Assembly: GCF_031755915.1 (NCBI RefSeq)
Contig: NC_083383.1
Span: 19,953,001-20,017,000, forward strand
DNA length: 64,000 bases
From: Ziziphus jujuba
Lineage: Eukaryota; Streptophyta; Magnoliopsida; Rosales; Rhamnaceae
Direction: 5' to 3'
Numbering within the stretch: the stretch's first letter is position 1; the number at the start of each line of letters is the position of its first letter. Made by a program: the position numbers and the translations under genes. A model generated the notes under the pieces. The model did not search any database and was not told the DNA's origin. It saw nothing but the letters and a program-made list of their open reading frames with translations. This document shows, piece by piece, positions 21,068 to 33,205 of this stretch.

Positions 21068-22160
21068 GATTTTTTAAGTACATGTTTGATCTATCTTATG
21101 TTTATAGGTTTTGTTTGTTTGATTTTTTAGTTCTACAATTTTTACATTAGGTAAGAATTGCTTCATATTTTTCTTCTTCTCATCCTTGTGTCCATAGTTA
21201 AAAAAAAAAAAAAAATAATTTGTTTTCTTTCTTCGGCCAATCATCCTAGGTTTTTCTTTGATCATTGATACTGTTATTCTTTTCTTTTTTTTTTTTTATT
21301 CTTGTTGCTGTCCAAATTCATGCTTGCTTAAATTTTTTTTTCTAGTCTCCTAAACTTTGGTCGATTGAATCTAGTAGTTTTTTTCTTTTAAATTGAATTT
21401 TGATTTTTGGTGTGAATTTCTTACTGAGTTTTTACTCTCTAATTTTTAGCATTCATTATTCCTTAAAAACATCAAAGTTCCAAAATTACACTAAAAACCC
21501 TAATTGTGTGATTTTTTAAAAAGTTGTTTAAATTTTGAGTGACAGAATGAATTGATACCTGTTAGTAGCATCAAAAATCTTACTTTGCTGTTACTCTTAG
21601 AAAAAAATTCAAAAACAAATAAAAAAGGAAGAAATAAAAAATCATTGAAATTCAAGTTGTTTGCGTTGCTTAATATTCTTGTTGAGTTTGTTAATTTTAA
21701 AAGGTTAAAAATTCAGTTTTGAAGGGAAGCACTTAAAACCTAAGATTCAAGGAAAATACACGGCCAATTCCAAATAGGTTTGTTTTCCTCCTTTGTTTCT
21801 TATTCTATTACTTCAAATTTGTTCAATTTGATCTTTGAAACCTTTGATTATTGTTGCTTGTCTAGATTATCATTCAAAACTTAAGTTTGTTTTATTTCAC
21901 TCTTAGTTTACTGAATTATAGGTATTATTGTTAAGTTTAGTTTGGACCTCTTTGTTGAACTTGAATTAGTTTAAGTTAGTTCGCAAAGAACCAAGTAGAT
22001 TTAAATTGAGTGGTAAAAGGCTAGAGTCTTAATTCATTAAGGTTAAAAGCCAGTTTATTGTTTGAAACATGAGAGATTGACACCTTGACTGAATGATAAA
22101 AGTGAGGCGGTGAATTACTGACGATCTCTTTATTTTTATCACTAACAATCAGCAGGTAAG
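21068..22160 (+). other. Gypsy leader, non-coding
   Basis: About 1.1 kb of T-rich untranslated leader with several homopolymer runs. No coding signal seen. Confidence 0.6.
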
Positions 22161-22790
22161 TATGTATAAAGATAAAAAGGAGTCATCGAGCTTTAAGATA
22201 AAGATTGATGGCAATGTGTTCACCACCTTGATGGGAGATATGCAGGGAATGGTAAAGGAGATAGAGAAACTTAAATTGCAAGTAGTTGCGAATTCTAAAG
22301 CATCCACATTTTGATGACCTATTCGAAATGTACTATAAGGAGGAAGTGGTAGAGGAGGACACAAATGAAGCGAAAAAGAGTTTAAAGGTAGTAACTATGG
22401 AAACGAATTAGTGGAATAATTGAAGGAGGAATTTGAGTCCTACATAAGGCAATCGTGTGGGAGAACAAGACAAGATCGGGAGGATGATTTAGGTGGTATT
22501 AAGGTCCAGATTCCACTTTTTCAAGACAAGAGTGATCCAAAAGCATACTTAGAATGGGGGCAATGATGGATGTGGCATTTAAATGTCAACACTTCTCAGA
22601 AGCCAAGAAGGTTAAGCCAATTTCCGAATAGAAGAATCATGGTATTTAAGGATAGTGAGGATACTGAGTTTTAGGATGACGAATATGAGTTAGATGATGA
22701 GTCAATGCCAGCACGAGATGATGAAATTGATGAAACTATAGAGGAGTCTCATAGTTGTGAGAAGAGCTTTAATAATTTATAAAGATGAAG
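22161..22790 (+). pseudogene. Gypsy gag, broken
   Basis: The sequence from about 22160 reads MYKDKKESSSFKIKIDGNVF in one frame. After stops a segment at about 22485-22565 gives DDLGGIKVQIPLFQDKSDPK and AYLEW, the conserved start of the retrotransposon Gag domain. The rest of the Gag domain is missing: the sequence jumps soon after AYLEW to an acidic stretch (DDEYELDDESMPARDDE), so an internal deletion is likely. Positions 22354-22400 reappear at 13029-13075. Confidence 0.65.
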
Positions 22791-23430
22791 ATCAAGTACA
22801 GCAATAAAACATCTTCCATACTAGATGCCTAATCAAAGATAAGGTATGTAACATGATAATTGATGGAGGAAGTTGTGATAATGTAGCTAGTAATGTTATG
22901 GTTAAAAAATTAGGTTTAACTACTATGAAGCATTCTGATCCTTATAGATTACAATGGTTAAATGATAGTGGGAAAAAGCAAAGGTAAATTTTAGCATAGA
23001 TGATTATGAGGATGAAGTGTTTTATGATGTTGTACCGATGCATGTGGGACATATATTGTTGGATAGCCCTTGGCAATTTGATAGGGATACTAAATACGAT
23101 GGTTAGGCAAACAAAATTGTGTTTTTTTACAAAGGTGATAAGGTTGTGCTGATTCCATTAACTCTTAAAGAAGTTTTTGAAGACCAACTGAAGATGTAAT
23201 GAAGGAAAGAGGTTGAACAACAACAAAAGGCCGAATCCAACATTCCCATGGCTAAGAGAGATCACACGACCTTTATAAGTAATTTTCACCATGTGGCCAA
23301 ACCACATTCCAAGGGTAAGTTAGGTAAGTCCATGAGTGGGGTAGAAAAAGAATAGAAAAAGCAAGAGAAAAGGAAAAAGCGTTTCTATGCAAAACCAAGT
23401 GAGATCAAGAGAGCTTTCTTATGTGAAAAG
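22791..23430 (+). pseudogene. Gypsy protease and linker, broken
   Basis: At about 22840-22960 the translation reads KVCNMIIDGGSCDNVAS, with the retropepsin-like D-G-G motif of this Gypsy group, then VKKLGL. Further on HVGHILLDSPWQFDRD is typical of the end of the domain. Stops interrupt the linker toward RT. Confidence 0.7.
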
Positions 23431-23433
23431 CCT

Positions 23434-24375
23434 ATGTTTTTAATGAAGTATAAGGAAGCTTATTTGACTCATATAGCTAACTCTGATGACCCTATACTTC
23501 CTAGTTTTGCAGCTTCTCTTTCGCAAGAATTTGATGATATTTTTCTCGAAGAGATACCAAGTGCACTTCCACTAATTATAAGGATCGAGCATAAAACTTA
23601 CTTTGTTCCAGGAGTAACAATTCGTAACCGACCAGCATATAGAAATAATCCTGAGGAAATGAAGGACCTTCAATGTTAGGTTAGTAAATTGTTTGAAAAA
23701 TGTTATGTTAGAGAAAGCATGAGTCCATGTGCTATTCTAGTGTTATTAGTCACATAGGGAATGTGTGTTAATTGGAGAGCTATTAACAATATAACTATTA
23801 AGTATATGTATCCTATCACTAGGTTAGATAATATGCTTGATGAGTAATATGGTGCATGCATTTTTTCTAATATTTACCCTAAGAGTGGTTGTCATCAAAT
23901 ACACATGAAAGAAGGTGATGAATGAAAAACTACCTTTAAAATAAAATATAGATTATATGAGTGGTTGGTTATGCCATTCGGATTAACTAATGCTCCTAGC
24001 ACTTTTATAAAATTGATGAACCATGTTTTGTGTGCTTTTATTGGTAGCTTTATGCTTGTGTATTTTGATGACATTCTTATATATAGGAGTTTAGAAGTTC
24101 TTAGGAAAGAGCGGTTGTTTGCTAGTCTTAAAAAGTGTAATTTTTGTCAATCTAAGCTTCTCTTTCTAGGTTTTGTAATAAGTGCTGCATGTATTAAAGT
24201 TGATCAAAAGAAGGTTAAGGCCATTCAAGATTGGCCCACACCAACTTCAGTCATAAATATTAAGAGCTTTCAAGGGTTAACTAGTTTCTATAGAAGGTTT
24301 TTCAAAGAATTTGGTACCATTGTTGCACCTTTGATAGACGTTATCAAGAACAGTGTAGGTTTCCATTAGGGAGAA
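23434..24375 (+). pseudogene. Gypsy reverse transcriptase, broken
   Basis: Two open stretches remain, 23434-23679 and 23965-24369. The second (134 codons) contains VMPFGLTNAPSTF and the catalytic YFDD at residues 33-36, followed by the LGFVIS and FYRRF motifs of the RT connection region. Several stops occur in the 285 bp between the stretches, where WRAINNITIKYMYPITRLD is still readable. RT in this position copies the element RNA to cDNA, but this copy is inactive. Confidence 0.85.
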
Positions 24376-25020
24376 GAACAAAAAAAGTTCTTTAAATTGT
24401 TGAAGGAAAAACATACTAGTGCTCCTTTATTTGTTTGCCTAACTTTTCAAAAACTTTTGAGATTGAATGTTATGCCTCATGATTAGATTGAATATTATGC
24501 CTCATGAATAGATATAGGTGCTGTTTTGATATAGGAAGGAAGATCCATTGCATATTTCAGTGAGAAGCTAAGTGGGGCAGCCTTAAACTGTCCTATTCAT
24601 GATAAAGAATTATATGCATTGGTTAAAGATTTGAGCATTATTTATGCCCAAAAGAATTTATGATCCATACTGATCATGAATTTTTCAAGCATATAAAAGG
24701 ATAAGGTAAGCTTAACATGCGACATGTAAATGGATGGAGTTCATTGAAACTTTTTCCCCATGTCATTCGCTACAAGCAAGATAAGGAAAATATTGTGATT
24801 GATGTATTATCCAGCAAGTATGTTTTACTTTCCACTTTAGATTCTAAATTACTTGGATTTGAACAAATTAAAATTTTGTATGCATGTGATAATGATTTTG
24901 GTGAATTTTACAAACTTTGTAAAAAGATGGTTATAGAAAAATTTATAAATTTTAGGGATACTTATTTAGGGAGAAAATTTTATGCATTCCATCATGCAGT
25001 ACACATGAGCTGTTAATGAA
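24376..25020 (+). pseudogene. Gypsy RNase H and integrase N-terminal relics
   Basis: Short readable pieces fit RNase H ([22 protein letters not shown]). A direct repeat of about 25 bp at 24464-24510 covers the spot where the first RNase H strand should be. The 24717-25016 frame (99 codons) holds the region between RNase H and integrase. Confidence 0.6.
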
Positions 25021-26142
25021 GGAATCGCATGAAGGTGGTCTTATGGGAAACTTTGGAGTAGCGAATACTTTGGCTATTCTAAAAGAGCATTTTTATTGGA
25101 GTAGAAATCATGTTTACAGTCCCACAGGTTGTATATGACTTTGCCTATTTCATCTTATCCATGGGTAGATATTTCTATGGACTTTGTATTATGTTTTGCC
25201 AAGGATAAAGCATGGAAAGTTTCTATTTTTATTATCGTGGATAGATTTTCTAAAATGGCACATTTCATTACATGTAACAAAACTGATGATGCATCTCATG
25301 TTGTGATTTGTTCTTTAAAGAAGTTGTTAGATTGCATGGCATTCCTAAAACAATTGTGTTCGATAGAGATGCTAAGTTCCTACATTATTTTTGAAAAACA
25401 TTGTGGGCTAAGATGCTAATTTCCTAAGTTATTTTTGAAAAACATTGTGGGCTAAGTTAGGTACTAAATTGTTATTCTCTACTACTTGACATCCACAAAC
25501 AGATGGTCGAACCGAAGTAGTGAATAGGTCTTCGTCTATATTGTTGCGTGCTTTAATTCGTAGAAATATTAAAAAATGGGAACATTGTTTGCCTAATGTA
25601 GAATTTCAATATAATAAGACTATGCATTTTACTACAAAAATATTCTCCTTTTGAAATTATATATGGCATGAATCCTTTAACTTTATTAGATCTAACACCT
25701 TTGCCTATGAGTGAACATGCTAATTTTGATGGAAAGAAAAGGGTGGAATTTATGAAGCAGATACATAAGAAGGTGTGTGCAAACATTAAAAGAAAAACAG
25801 AACAATATGCACATGTAGCTAATAAATGTCAAACACCTATGGTGTCTGAACTTGGAGATTAGGTTTGGCTGTATTTGAGAAGAAAAATTTTAAGCCCAAC
25901 GCAAGTCTAAGCTTATGCCAAAAGGAGATGGACCTTTCCAAGTTTTGGAAAGACTAAAGGACAATGCATATCATTTAGATTTGGGAGGTGAGTACAACGT
26001 TAGTACTACATTTAATGTTTTAGACTTATATCCTTTCTCTATAGGTGATGACTTTGATTTGAGGATAAATCCTTTGCAAAAGGAGGGGAATGATGAGGAC
26101 ATGCCTAGAAGCATAACAAGCTGGAGCCAAGATCTTATATAG
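25021..26142 (+). pseudogene. Gypsy integrase, broken
   Basis: The 25129-25419 frame has [16 protein letters not shown] and [11 protein letters not shown], the first catalytic Asp region. The rest of the core is spread over short frames. The 25915-26142 frame gives KGDGPFQVLERLKDNAYHLD and FNVLDLYPFSIGDD, the integrase C-terminal domain of Gypsy elements that lack a chromodomain, and runs past 26091 into the LTR. A 44-bp tandem duplication at 25368-25455 interrupts the core. Confidence 0.8.
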
Positions 26143-27014
26143 TTGAAGATAAGAACAATAGCACGAGTTGAAGCTAAAAGATTCAAAGTAGCACTAAATG
26201 GTTTAATCTAGAAGGTGCTTAGCTCTCATGGAAAATTCACTATTGAACATGAATCAAGGATGGTCCAATGTATAGGTTCACATGGCCAAAGCCACTGTTG
26301 ACTTGTCGCAGTGATATGGCATCTTGCTAAAATGGCATAGTGATGTGTCAACCAAAGGATGGTGTGGCAGTGTCATATGTTGCATTTGTGCGGATTTGAT
26401 AAGTTTCAAGGCCAAATTGACTTTTCTTGATGTTCAAATTATTAATTAGTTTCCAAATTATAATTAGAAATCTTAATTATTTTTATGTTTATTTTATATT
26501 AAGACAAGTGCCAAGTTAGTTTCCTAATTTGCCTTAATCATGTAATTAAATCACATTTCCTACTTTTAATTAAAGGAAGGTTGATCAATCAAATTAAGGT
26601 TAGCAAACTAGGTTTATATCAATTTTTGTTTTAGAAAACTAGAAAATTTGGTCAGCTATAGTTTATGCTTAATGGTTGAAAGTTAAGCTTTATTTTTCCT
26701 TAATTTTATTTGTACTTTACATATAAATAGGCATTACTTTTAGTTAAATAAAATAGTTCAAAAATTTTCAACATAATTGTGAGAGTTATTCTCTTGGTTC
26801 TCTAAAAACTATTGAACTTAACAAGCTTTGACTATGATGTTCAAACCCTAGACTTATCAATGGGTTTCTCATCCTCTATTGTGGCATGATCACAATACCA
26901 AAGTTCTTAGTTACAGGTTGATTAAGAGTTGAGGTTTCCATTTAAACTTGTATTGGAATGATCCATACTTTATTTTTTATCGGTTTAGGAGTGAGTCGAT
27001 CTAAGTTTGTATCA
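26091..27014 (+). repeat. Gypsy 3' LTR
   Basis: 924 bp beginning tgatgaggac and ending gtttgtatca. Followed by the TSD ccatt at 27015-27019. Confidence 0.9.
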
Positions 27015-27019
27015 CCATT

Positions 27020-27390
27020 GTTTTATGCTTCCTCATATCATCATCCAAAACATTGTTGTCTCATTTCCATTGTGGAACTGAGTATATGGTGATTTCATCC
27101 CATATTGTTTGATTTGGTGTGGAATTTGTTTAGACAGAGCTTTGTTACATTCTTTGTTCATTCAGTCTTATTACTTCAGTCGTGTTGATTATGATATGAT
27201 GATTTATTTTGGTGGTCTTAAATGCTTTCTATGTTGACTTCAATTGACAAGTTAAATCTATTCAGCCCATTTGTTTCATCCATGATCATTCCATTTTTTT
27301 ATCCCATCTATTTCTAACTCCTTTGCTTTTGCCAAGGTTGTTTTATCTGCTTTACCTCAATTTTGCTCCATGGGTGAATTATCTCACACA
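27020..27390 (-). repeat. 3' LTR of the gag-only element, right part
   Basis: Continues the LTR interrupted at 20108. It matches about 30310-30678 and ends tctcacaca. Confidence 0.85.
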
Positions 27391-27411
27391 GTTTGCCCCT
27401 CCACCTTTTGA
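27391..27411 (-). other. Polypurine tract of the gag-only element
   Basis: On the minus strand the run aaaggtggaggggc precedes the 3' LTR, the expected position for plus-strand priming. Confidence 0.65.
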
Positions 27412-28199
27412 CTGTGAAGCTTTCACGTTTAGCATAGTTTGTACTTATCTTTTGTCTTTTTTTGCATTCTGAAAAATTTATCCTTTGCTTGTGTGGGATG
27501 AAACAACTTTATTCCAATCTGAATTGTAGCAGATCTAGCCTATTTCTATTTTAATTTTCATTCGTTAGCTCGATTAACTAACCGAAACCATTTATAGTTG
27601 GTAAGATTTAATAGTGTTCTGATACATTTCGAACTTGAATTAGGCTAGCTGAATCAAAATCCCAGTTAGAACTAATATCCGATTGATTGGATATGAAAGA
27701 ATTTGTGTCATTCTTCTCAATTAGACTTACTTTTGATTGATTGAAATGAAATAAATATCTCTATTGTTAATAAGCTCTTCCAACTAGAACCAATTTAGGT
27801 TGGTTGGGATGAAACAATTTGCCAAATTTGTAGTTTTCATTTAATTTCCTGAAAATAGCCAAATATCTTATGACTAATTCGGAAAGAAAGACAGTCCTAA
27901 TGGACTATCGTAGTCCCTAAGGTTCATAGCTTTCCCAATCTGAGATCCTAATCAAGATTGGTTTGTAGTCATTCCAAATTTAATTCAAGTTGTAGTTATC
28001 CTAACTTAAACCGATTTGTAGTTAATTTGGTTCAAGACTAAATATTTATTATCTCAACATTCATTCAGTTAATAGATTTCCTTTTTTTCTCCTTGAATTT
28101 ACCAATACGAGTTTCGCAATCACAAACAATAAATGACTAAACGATTGAATGAAAAATGCTAAAGCACGATAAATAACAAACAACTAAGCAAAGAAATAT
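27412..28199 (-). other. Internal non-coding part of the gag-only element
   Basis: No domain recognised in either strand. AT-rich, with stops in all frames. Confidence 0.45.
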
Positions 28200-29650
28200 T
28201 TTTGAATTCCAATTGCATGGGATCTCTTTCCTTTCTAGATCTTCTTACTTGTAAATTCCATATTGAGTTATTAGCTATCAGGACTTAAGGAAGTTTGGAT
28301 CAACTTATTATGTTCTTCTTTTTGTTTCTTATCCTTTTGCTTTTGTCTTTCCTACATTGGGACTTCTTCTAGGTTGATATATTTCCTTGTCCGAATCAAT
28401 AAGTCAATCATAGTTATAGGCTTGCTTTTAGTGAAAGATTTATATAGAGAGTTGTCACCCAAAAATCCCTTTCAGAACGCTGCAACTGCTACAAATCGCC
28501 ATGATCAATGATTTCCACCTTTTCCTTATTGAATCTCTATACAAAAATCTTCAAAGAATTTCCTTTTTTTTTTTTTCTAATAACCATGAAAAGGTCACTG
28601 GTTGCTTTTTGAATCCAAAGAGTAGAGGCAAATTTCTTGCTTAGCTCCTCGTACGATTTAATTAATTCAGATTCAATTGATGAAACCAATTCAATGTCAC
28701 TCATTTAGGATTGGAAGGAAACAATTTACACATTATTTCTTGTCACTTATCACTTCAAATTTCATCTGGCAACATAGCCTGTTCATAGTGTAAAATATGA
28801 TCCCTCAAATCAAGGTACCATCGTATGATTCAAATATTGATAAGGTGAAATGAGAAAAAGGATTCATTTTAGCTATCCATTAGGTAAACATATTCCTTGT
28901 CAAGTTATTGATACATTCTTCATCTAATTGATGTTTTTTTCTTTCTTTTCTTTCTCGATTTCTTTTGCTACATTAATCGAAGATCTTAAGTTCTATTGTT
29001 CTTTTGTCGAAGATGAGACGATATTTCTTTGTCTCTGCCCTGTTGAATCTTTATCCTATTTGGATGGCTACCTTTAATCACATAATATTTTCTTCTATTA
29101 CTTTTCCTTTTGCAATGATGTGGTTCTCTTTCTAGGTTCGAGACAATTTTGTGAGATGAAGTAATAACAATTTGGCTCTTCACCACCTTAGGCTTATCAT
29201 GTTAAAGATTGTCACTCTCATTTTGATCATTCTAGTTCCTCCTTTTAAGGTTACATTCTTTCGATAGTCGATCATTTTATGGTTAATTATTCTACTGTTG
29301 AGTGTTTTAATTTTGCCTATTTTCATCATTTCAAATTCGATCATCTATATTCGAGTTGTTGACGTTTTGATTCTAAATGTTGAGATCTCATATCATCTTT
29401 ATTGTTAGGGTTTTGGGTACCATCATTTAGAAGGATTGATAAAGAAAAGGTCCCAATTGCTCAATCAAATGGAATTTATCTGCTTGTTGTTCTTTGTTGG
29501 TTGTGATAAAAGCCGTAAATTGTTCTTTATATGATCAACTAATTCGGCTGGTGAAGTCTTTTGTTTGATTTCTTCCTGAGTATAACTTTCGTGTCTTGAT
29601 TCTTCAACAATTGTTTCCAGATCTATGCAAAAACAATTGAACTTAACCAT
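28200..29650 (-). pseudogene. gag-like relic of the non-autonomous LTR element
   Basis: Minus-strand translation gives, in shifting frames, LRDHILHYEQAMLPDE, MCKLFPSNPK, a KGIFG/DNSLYKS segment and VGKTKAKG. These are successive motifs of the retrotransposon Gag domain of Gypsy elements (order: RDHI..YE, M.K.FP..L...A..WF, F...F). An open frame at 29465-29650 (MVKFNCFCIDLETIVEESRH) may be the gag start. No protease, RT or integrase follows. The protein cannot be made from this copy because of many stops. Confidence 0.65.
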
Positions 29651-29708
29651 GGTTCTAGGTTCTTTGTGATGCTCTTAAATTATTGCTTCTCTATTTGGTG
29701 TGCTAAAT

Positions 29709-30678
29709 CGTTGATGCACAATTCTTGATGAAAGGATCCCTTCATGAATTTTTGAATCTTCCATATAAAACTTGCAAGATAGCAAAAGCAACATGAAGAT
29801 CTTTAGGATATCAGTGTGGTACCAACCAAATATAGTCTGACACTAAAGTTAACAATGTGTCAATGTAAGTTTAGAACAACATACCTATGCTTCGATAGAT
29901 AAATGAGTTTATATAAAGTGCCTTTCACATTTTAGAGTCCAATAGGACTAAGACTACTAATCTATGAATGGATTATACCAAGTCGTTTTCAAATCGGCAT
30001 TTATCGTCTAGACGAATCCTTATAATGAAAGAATTTCTTTCATCCTCATATTGTCCGATGATGTAAGGCTTAATTAAATCTATCATTCCATCCTTTGAAA
30101 AAACATATTTGTCCTTTTATCCCTTTAATGATTTAGCCTAATTAGAAAGCACTGATCCAAATCCATTACGAAATGAAGTCGTTTCATCCTACCATGTTGT
30201 TTCATATTTCTATGCCATTTCCACCTTTACAGTTGTTTCATCCTACCACGTAGAAAATGCCATTTCTGTCACAAAGCTAATCCTTTCTATTCATCTAAAT
30301 AACACTGTTTAGTCATTCCATGTATCATTCATTCAAAACATTATTATCTTTTCATTCTCATTGTGGAAATGCATGGCTACAAATCGTATATAGTTAGATG
30401 AGGAGTGGATCTATTTAGACAAAGCTTTATTTCATTCCTTTTGTGCATTCAATTGTTATTGTTTCAATCATGTTGATTCTAACATGACGATTCATTTTGG
30501 TGGCCTTAGATGCTTTCTATACCGACTTCAATTGATAAGTTAAATATATTTAGCCCATTTGTTTCATCATGATTGTTCCATTCTTTATCCCATGTTATTT
30601 CTAGCTCATTTGCTTCTACTAAAGTTGTTTCATCCACTTCGCCTCAAATTTGCCTCCATGGCTAAGTTATCACACACA
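29709..30678 (-). repeat. 5' LTR of the gag-only element
   Basis: About 970 bp, matching the split left LTR. The left end is mutated (cgttgatgcac against tgttggtatac). TSD ataat follows at 30679-30683. I could not recognise a primer-binding site beside it. Confidence 0.85.
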
Positions 30679-30726
30679 ATAATAATCTATTATTACCTTT
30701 AGTCTTGCATGTAAAAAGGTCAATAT

Positions 30727-31233
30727 TGTTGGATTTACGCTTTTAAAGCAAGCTAATTCATTAATTAGGAGCCTTGATTAATAATTAGCCATACAATCTC
30801 CAAACTAGCTCATTAAATACCAAAGCCCTTTCAACTGGTTATTAAGATACAAGAATGAGCTCATTAATTGGGCCCAAGGTATTATAAAATAAGAGGATTA
30901 TGGTTAATAGTCTATAAATATTCTCCTTACTAGCTTCTAGTTATATAAGGTTTTACGTATTATTTTCTAAAGATTGAGAATTCAGTAGGAAAATTAAACA
31001 TCTTGAGAGAAAAATAGAAACTGTGAAGTTTTGGTGCGTTTTTTAGATTAATCTTTTTGTTTCTTTTGTGATTAGGTGCACTCGTATATAGATTTTTCAT
31101 GTAGAGAAACATTTTATGGATTCAAAGATATATTTTCTACACTAGTACAGGCTAGTAAATGATAATGAAAATATATTTATCACATACTTAATTTAACTAT
31201 ACGAAACCTAACTTCTGTTGTATGATTCCAACA
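30727..31233 (+). repeat. Copia-D 5' LTR
   Basis: 507 bp from tgttggatttac to tgattccaaca, matching 38826-39338. Confidence 0.9.
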
Positions 31234-31235
31234 AT

Positions 31236-31247
31236 TGGTATCAGAGC
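31236..31247 (+). other. Copia-D primer-binding site (initiator tRNA-Met)
   Basis: tggtatcagagc, two bases after the LTR. Confidence 0.92.
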
Positions 31248-32216
31248 ACCAATTCAATCGATGTGTGTAGATTGAATCCATTTTTCATTTTCATATATGT
31301 ATATATATATATGATGTTTATTAGATATATGGCACCTAGGATTCTAATATTCATGTTATTTATAATTTTAGTATTATGAATGAATGATTGGTCTTTGGCC
31401 CTAATCCATGATAGATTTTTACTTGTATTTTTTATTGTGGATATAAAAAAGAGGTTAATCATAAAATTAGGTTCTTGATTGACTTATTTATTTATTTATT
31501 TATTTGTCTAGCAATTTTAGTTAGTTATTTTATAATAAAATCATATTTTGGAAAAATATATATAAAGTGCTTTAAGGAAAACACGCACTAGTAACTGTTC
31601 ATCAATTTTCAAGACTTTATTGACATTGATTTGAGACATAACCACTATGAATGGATAGTACACAAAGAAAGGAAGCCAACAAGTATTAAAATGCTAAGTC
31701 GTCGAACGTGCCTGCATGCACTGTCGAAATCTACTACGAGTGGATCTCACTCATCTACCTTCCTTGGGCATGTGAGGCACTTGCATGGTCCAATTTCGAT
31801 GATTTTTTGTGGGTATCAAAATTTCACAGTGATTGGAGTTTTCTATGGCTTCTAAGGTTTTATGGTTTTGGGTTAAAAAATTTAGAAAATCAATTCTAAC
31901 TTGGCCCACACCCTATAAACTTGCAAGATCTGCAGAAAGGAAGAGGAACATGGTAAGAAATAAAGTTTAAGCTTTGTGGCCTTAATTAGGCTTGTAATTT
32001 TTATTTCTAGGAAATCATCAATTAATGGCTTATTTATTATTTAGTTTTTTTTTTATAATTGTTTAAATTATATAGACATAACATGTTTATATGTGATTGT
32101 GTGCCATATAGAATAGGTGATGCATAGATATATACATACATTTGCATAATAATATATGTTTTAGATCTATATTATATTATTGTGAAAAGTTCATAAATTA
32201 ATATAATTATAAAATT
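31248..32216 (+). other. Copia-D leader, first part
   Basis: No recognisable coding content. The open frames at 31631-31855 and 31708-31899 overlap in different frames and resemble nothing I know. Confidence 0.4.
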
Positions 32217-32493
32217 GGGATATTGGCAGCCAAGCACCCTAAATTTTATTGAGGTTGACATATTGCACCCTAAATCTTTTTTTCTAGCATTTTGCACCTC
32301 AAACTTCTTTTTCACTTGCGTTGTTGGTTCTTCTATTAAAAATACATAATGGAATGATCAGGTGCCTCACACGTGCTCATCAAACGAGGGTAGATCAGGT
32401 AATTTCACTGTTGCCAATTTAGAAATTAGGGTTCATTTGAGAAATTTATTGAAACCCTTTCTTCTCCTTCTTCTTCTTCTTCTTCTTTCCATG

Positions 32494-32622
32494 TCCATGT
32501 CTGTTCTCTTTCATTGCTCACATTTTTCACTTCTCACGTGCTCTTTGAAATCCAAAGCCCCTTCTTTTTCTTTTTCTTCTTCTTCTTCCAAACCACCACT
32601 CTCAGTAACACCAACAATTTGA
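32494..32622 (+). CDS. Small reading frame in the MULE interior, possible captured gene start
   Basis: The frame from the internal ATG gives 42 codons rich in Ser and hydrophobic residues without acidic residues (begins MSMSVLFHCSHFSLLTCSLK, later a run of Ser). This composition resembles a plastid or mitochondrial targeting peptide. Some MULEs carry captured pieces of host genes, so this could be one. It could equally be a chance frame in CT-rich sequence. No domain recognised. Confidence 0.2.
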   Translation, partial: SMSVLFHCSHFSLLTCSLKSKAPSFSFSSSSSKPPLSVTPTI

Positions 32623-32659
32623 AAGCTACAACAGAATGAAGTTCTCTCTCTCCTCTTTC

Positions 32660-32850
32660 TTTGTATCTATCCTCTTTTTTTTTTTTTTTTTTTCTGGTGT
32701 ACTCTCTCTTTCTCTGTAACTCTTTCTGTCTCTTTCTCTCTTTTCTTTTTTTTTTTTGTTTTTTTTTTGTTTTTTTTTTTTGTACTCTCTTTTTCTCTGT
32801 AACTCTCACTGTCTCTCTCTATATCTTTTTTTTTTTTTTTTACGTACTCT
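32660..32850. repeat. CT-rich low-complexity cluster in the MULE interior
   Basis: Repeated tttttttttt runs alternate with tactctctctttctctgtaactctc blocks (about 32697, 32783 and 32844), forming a degenerate tandem array. Long open frames here on both strands are compositional artefacts. Confidence 0.75.
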
Positions 32851-33205
32851 CTCTTTCTCTGTAACTCTCTTTGTTTGTCTCCTCTCTTTAATTGATATTT
32901 AGGAAAGCAAAACTCCATTTTAGCAATGGATTGAAGCTTCTTTTTTTTTCCCCCTTTTTTCCCTCAATTTTTTTCCTCTATATTTCTTGAATTCCAAACA
33001 CAACCTAAAAATTGTTAAATTACTTGATCTACCGTCGTTTGAAGAGCATGTGTGAGGCACCTGATCATTCGATTATGCATTTTTAACAGAAGAACTAACG
33101 ATGCAAGTACAAAAGAAGTTTGGGATGCAAAATGCCAGAAAAAAAAGTTTAGGATGCAATGTATCAACATCGATAAAGTTCAGGGTGCTTGGCTGCCAAT
33201 ATCCC

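Larger units (their letters stand above)
20109..27014 (+). mobile_element. Full-length but degenerate Gypsy retrotransposon
   Basis: It has two LTRs (20109-21051 and 26091-27014), a perfect TSD (ccatt), and a primer-binding site at 21055-21067. Gag, protease, RT, RNase H and integrase pieces are in Gypsy order (integrase after RT). Stops occur throughout. The left LTR begins ta instead of tg, apparently by mutation. The pol frame runs into the 3' LTR, a known arrangement in some plant Gypsy groups. Confidence 0.9.
19503..30678 (-). mobile_element. Gag-only LTR retrotransposon relic, split by a Gypsy insertion
   Basis: Two LTRs of about 970 bp match each other: 19503-20108 plus 27020-27390 (3' LTR, split) and 29709-30678 (5' LTR). 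A 5-bp TSD (ataat) flanks the element. The plus-strand sequence gtttgcccctccacctttt directly right of the 3' LTR is a polypurine tract complement. The internal region, about 2.3 kb, contains only a gag-like relic and no protease, RT or integrase that I could recognise, so it looks like a non-autonomous derivative. Orientation follows from the tract and the gag strand. Confidence 0.8.
32217..33205. mobile_element. Non-autonomous Mutator-like element (MULE) with TIRs of about 190 bp
   Basis: The left end gggatattggcagccaagca is mirrored at the right end (tgcttggctgccaatatccc). The inverted similarity extends inward for about 190 bp on each side (32217 to about 32408 and about 33014 to 33205). 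Flanks tataaaatt (32208-32216) and tataaaata (33206-33214) fit a 9-bp TSD with one change, the size produced by Mutator transposases. The interior is pyrimidine-rich and lacks a transposase. It lies in the leader of Copia-D and therefore is younger than that element. Confidence 0.85.

Noticed and set aside
32534..32918. Overlapping open frames rich in Lys/Glu/Arg or Phe/Ser
   Set aside because: They are produced by CT-rich low-complexity DNA on both strands inside the MULE.
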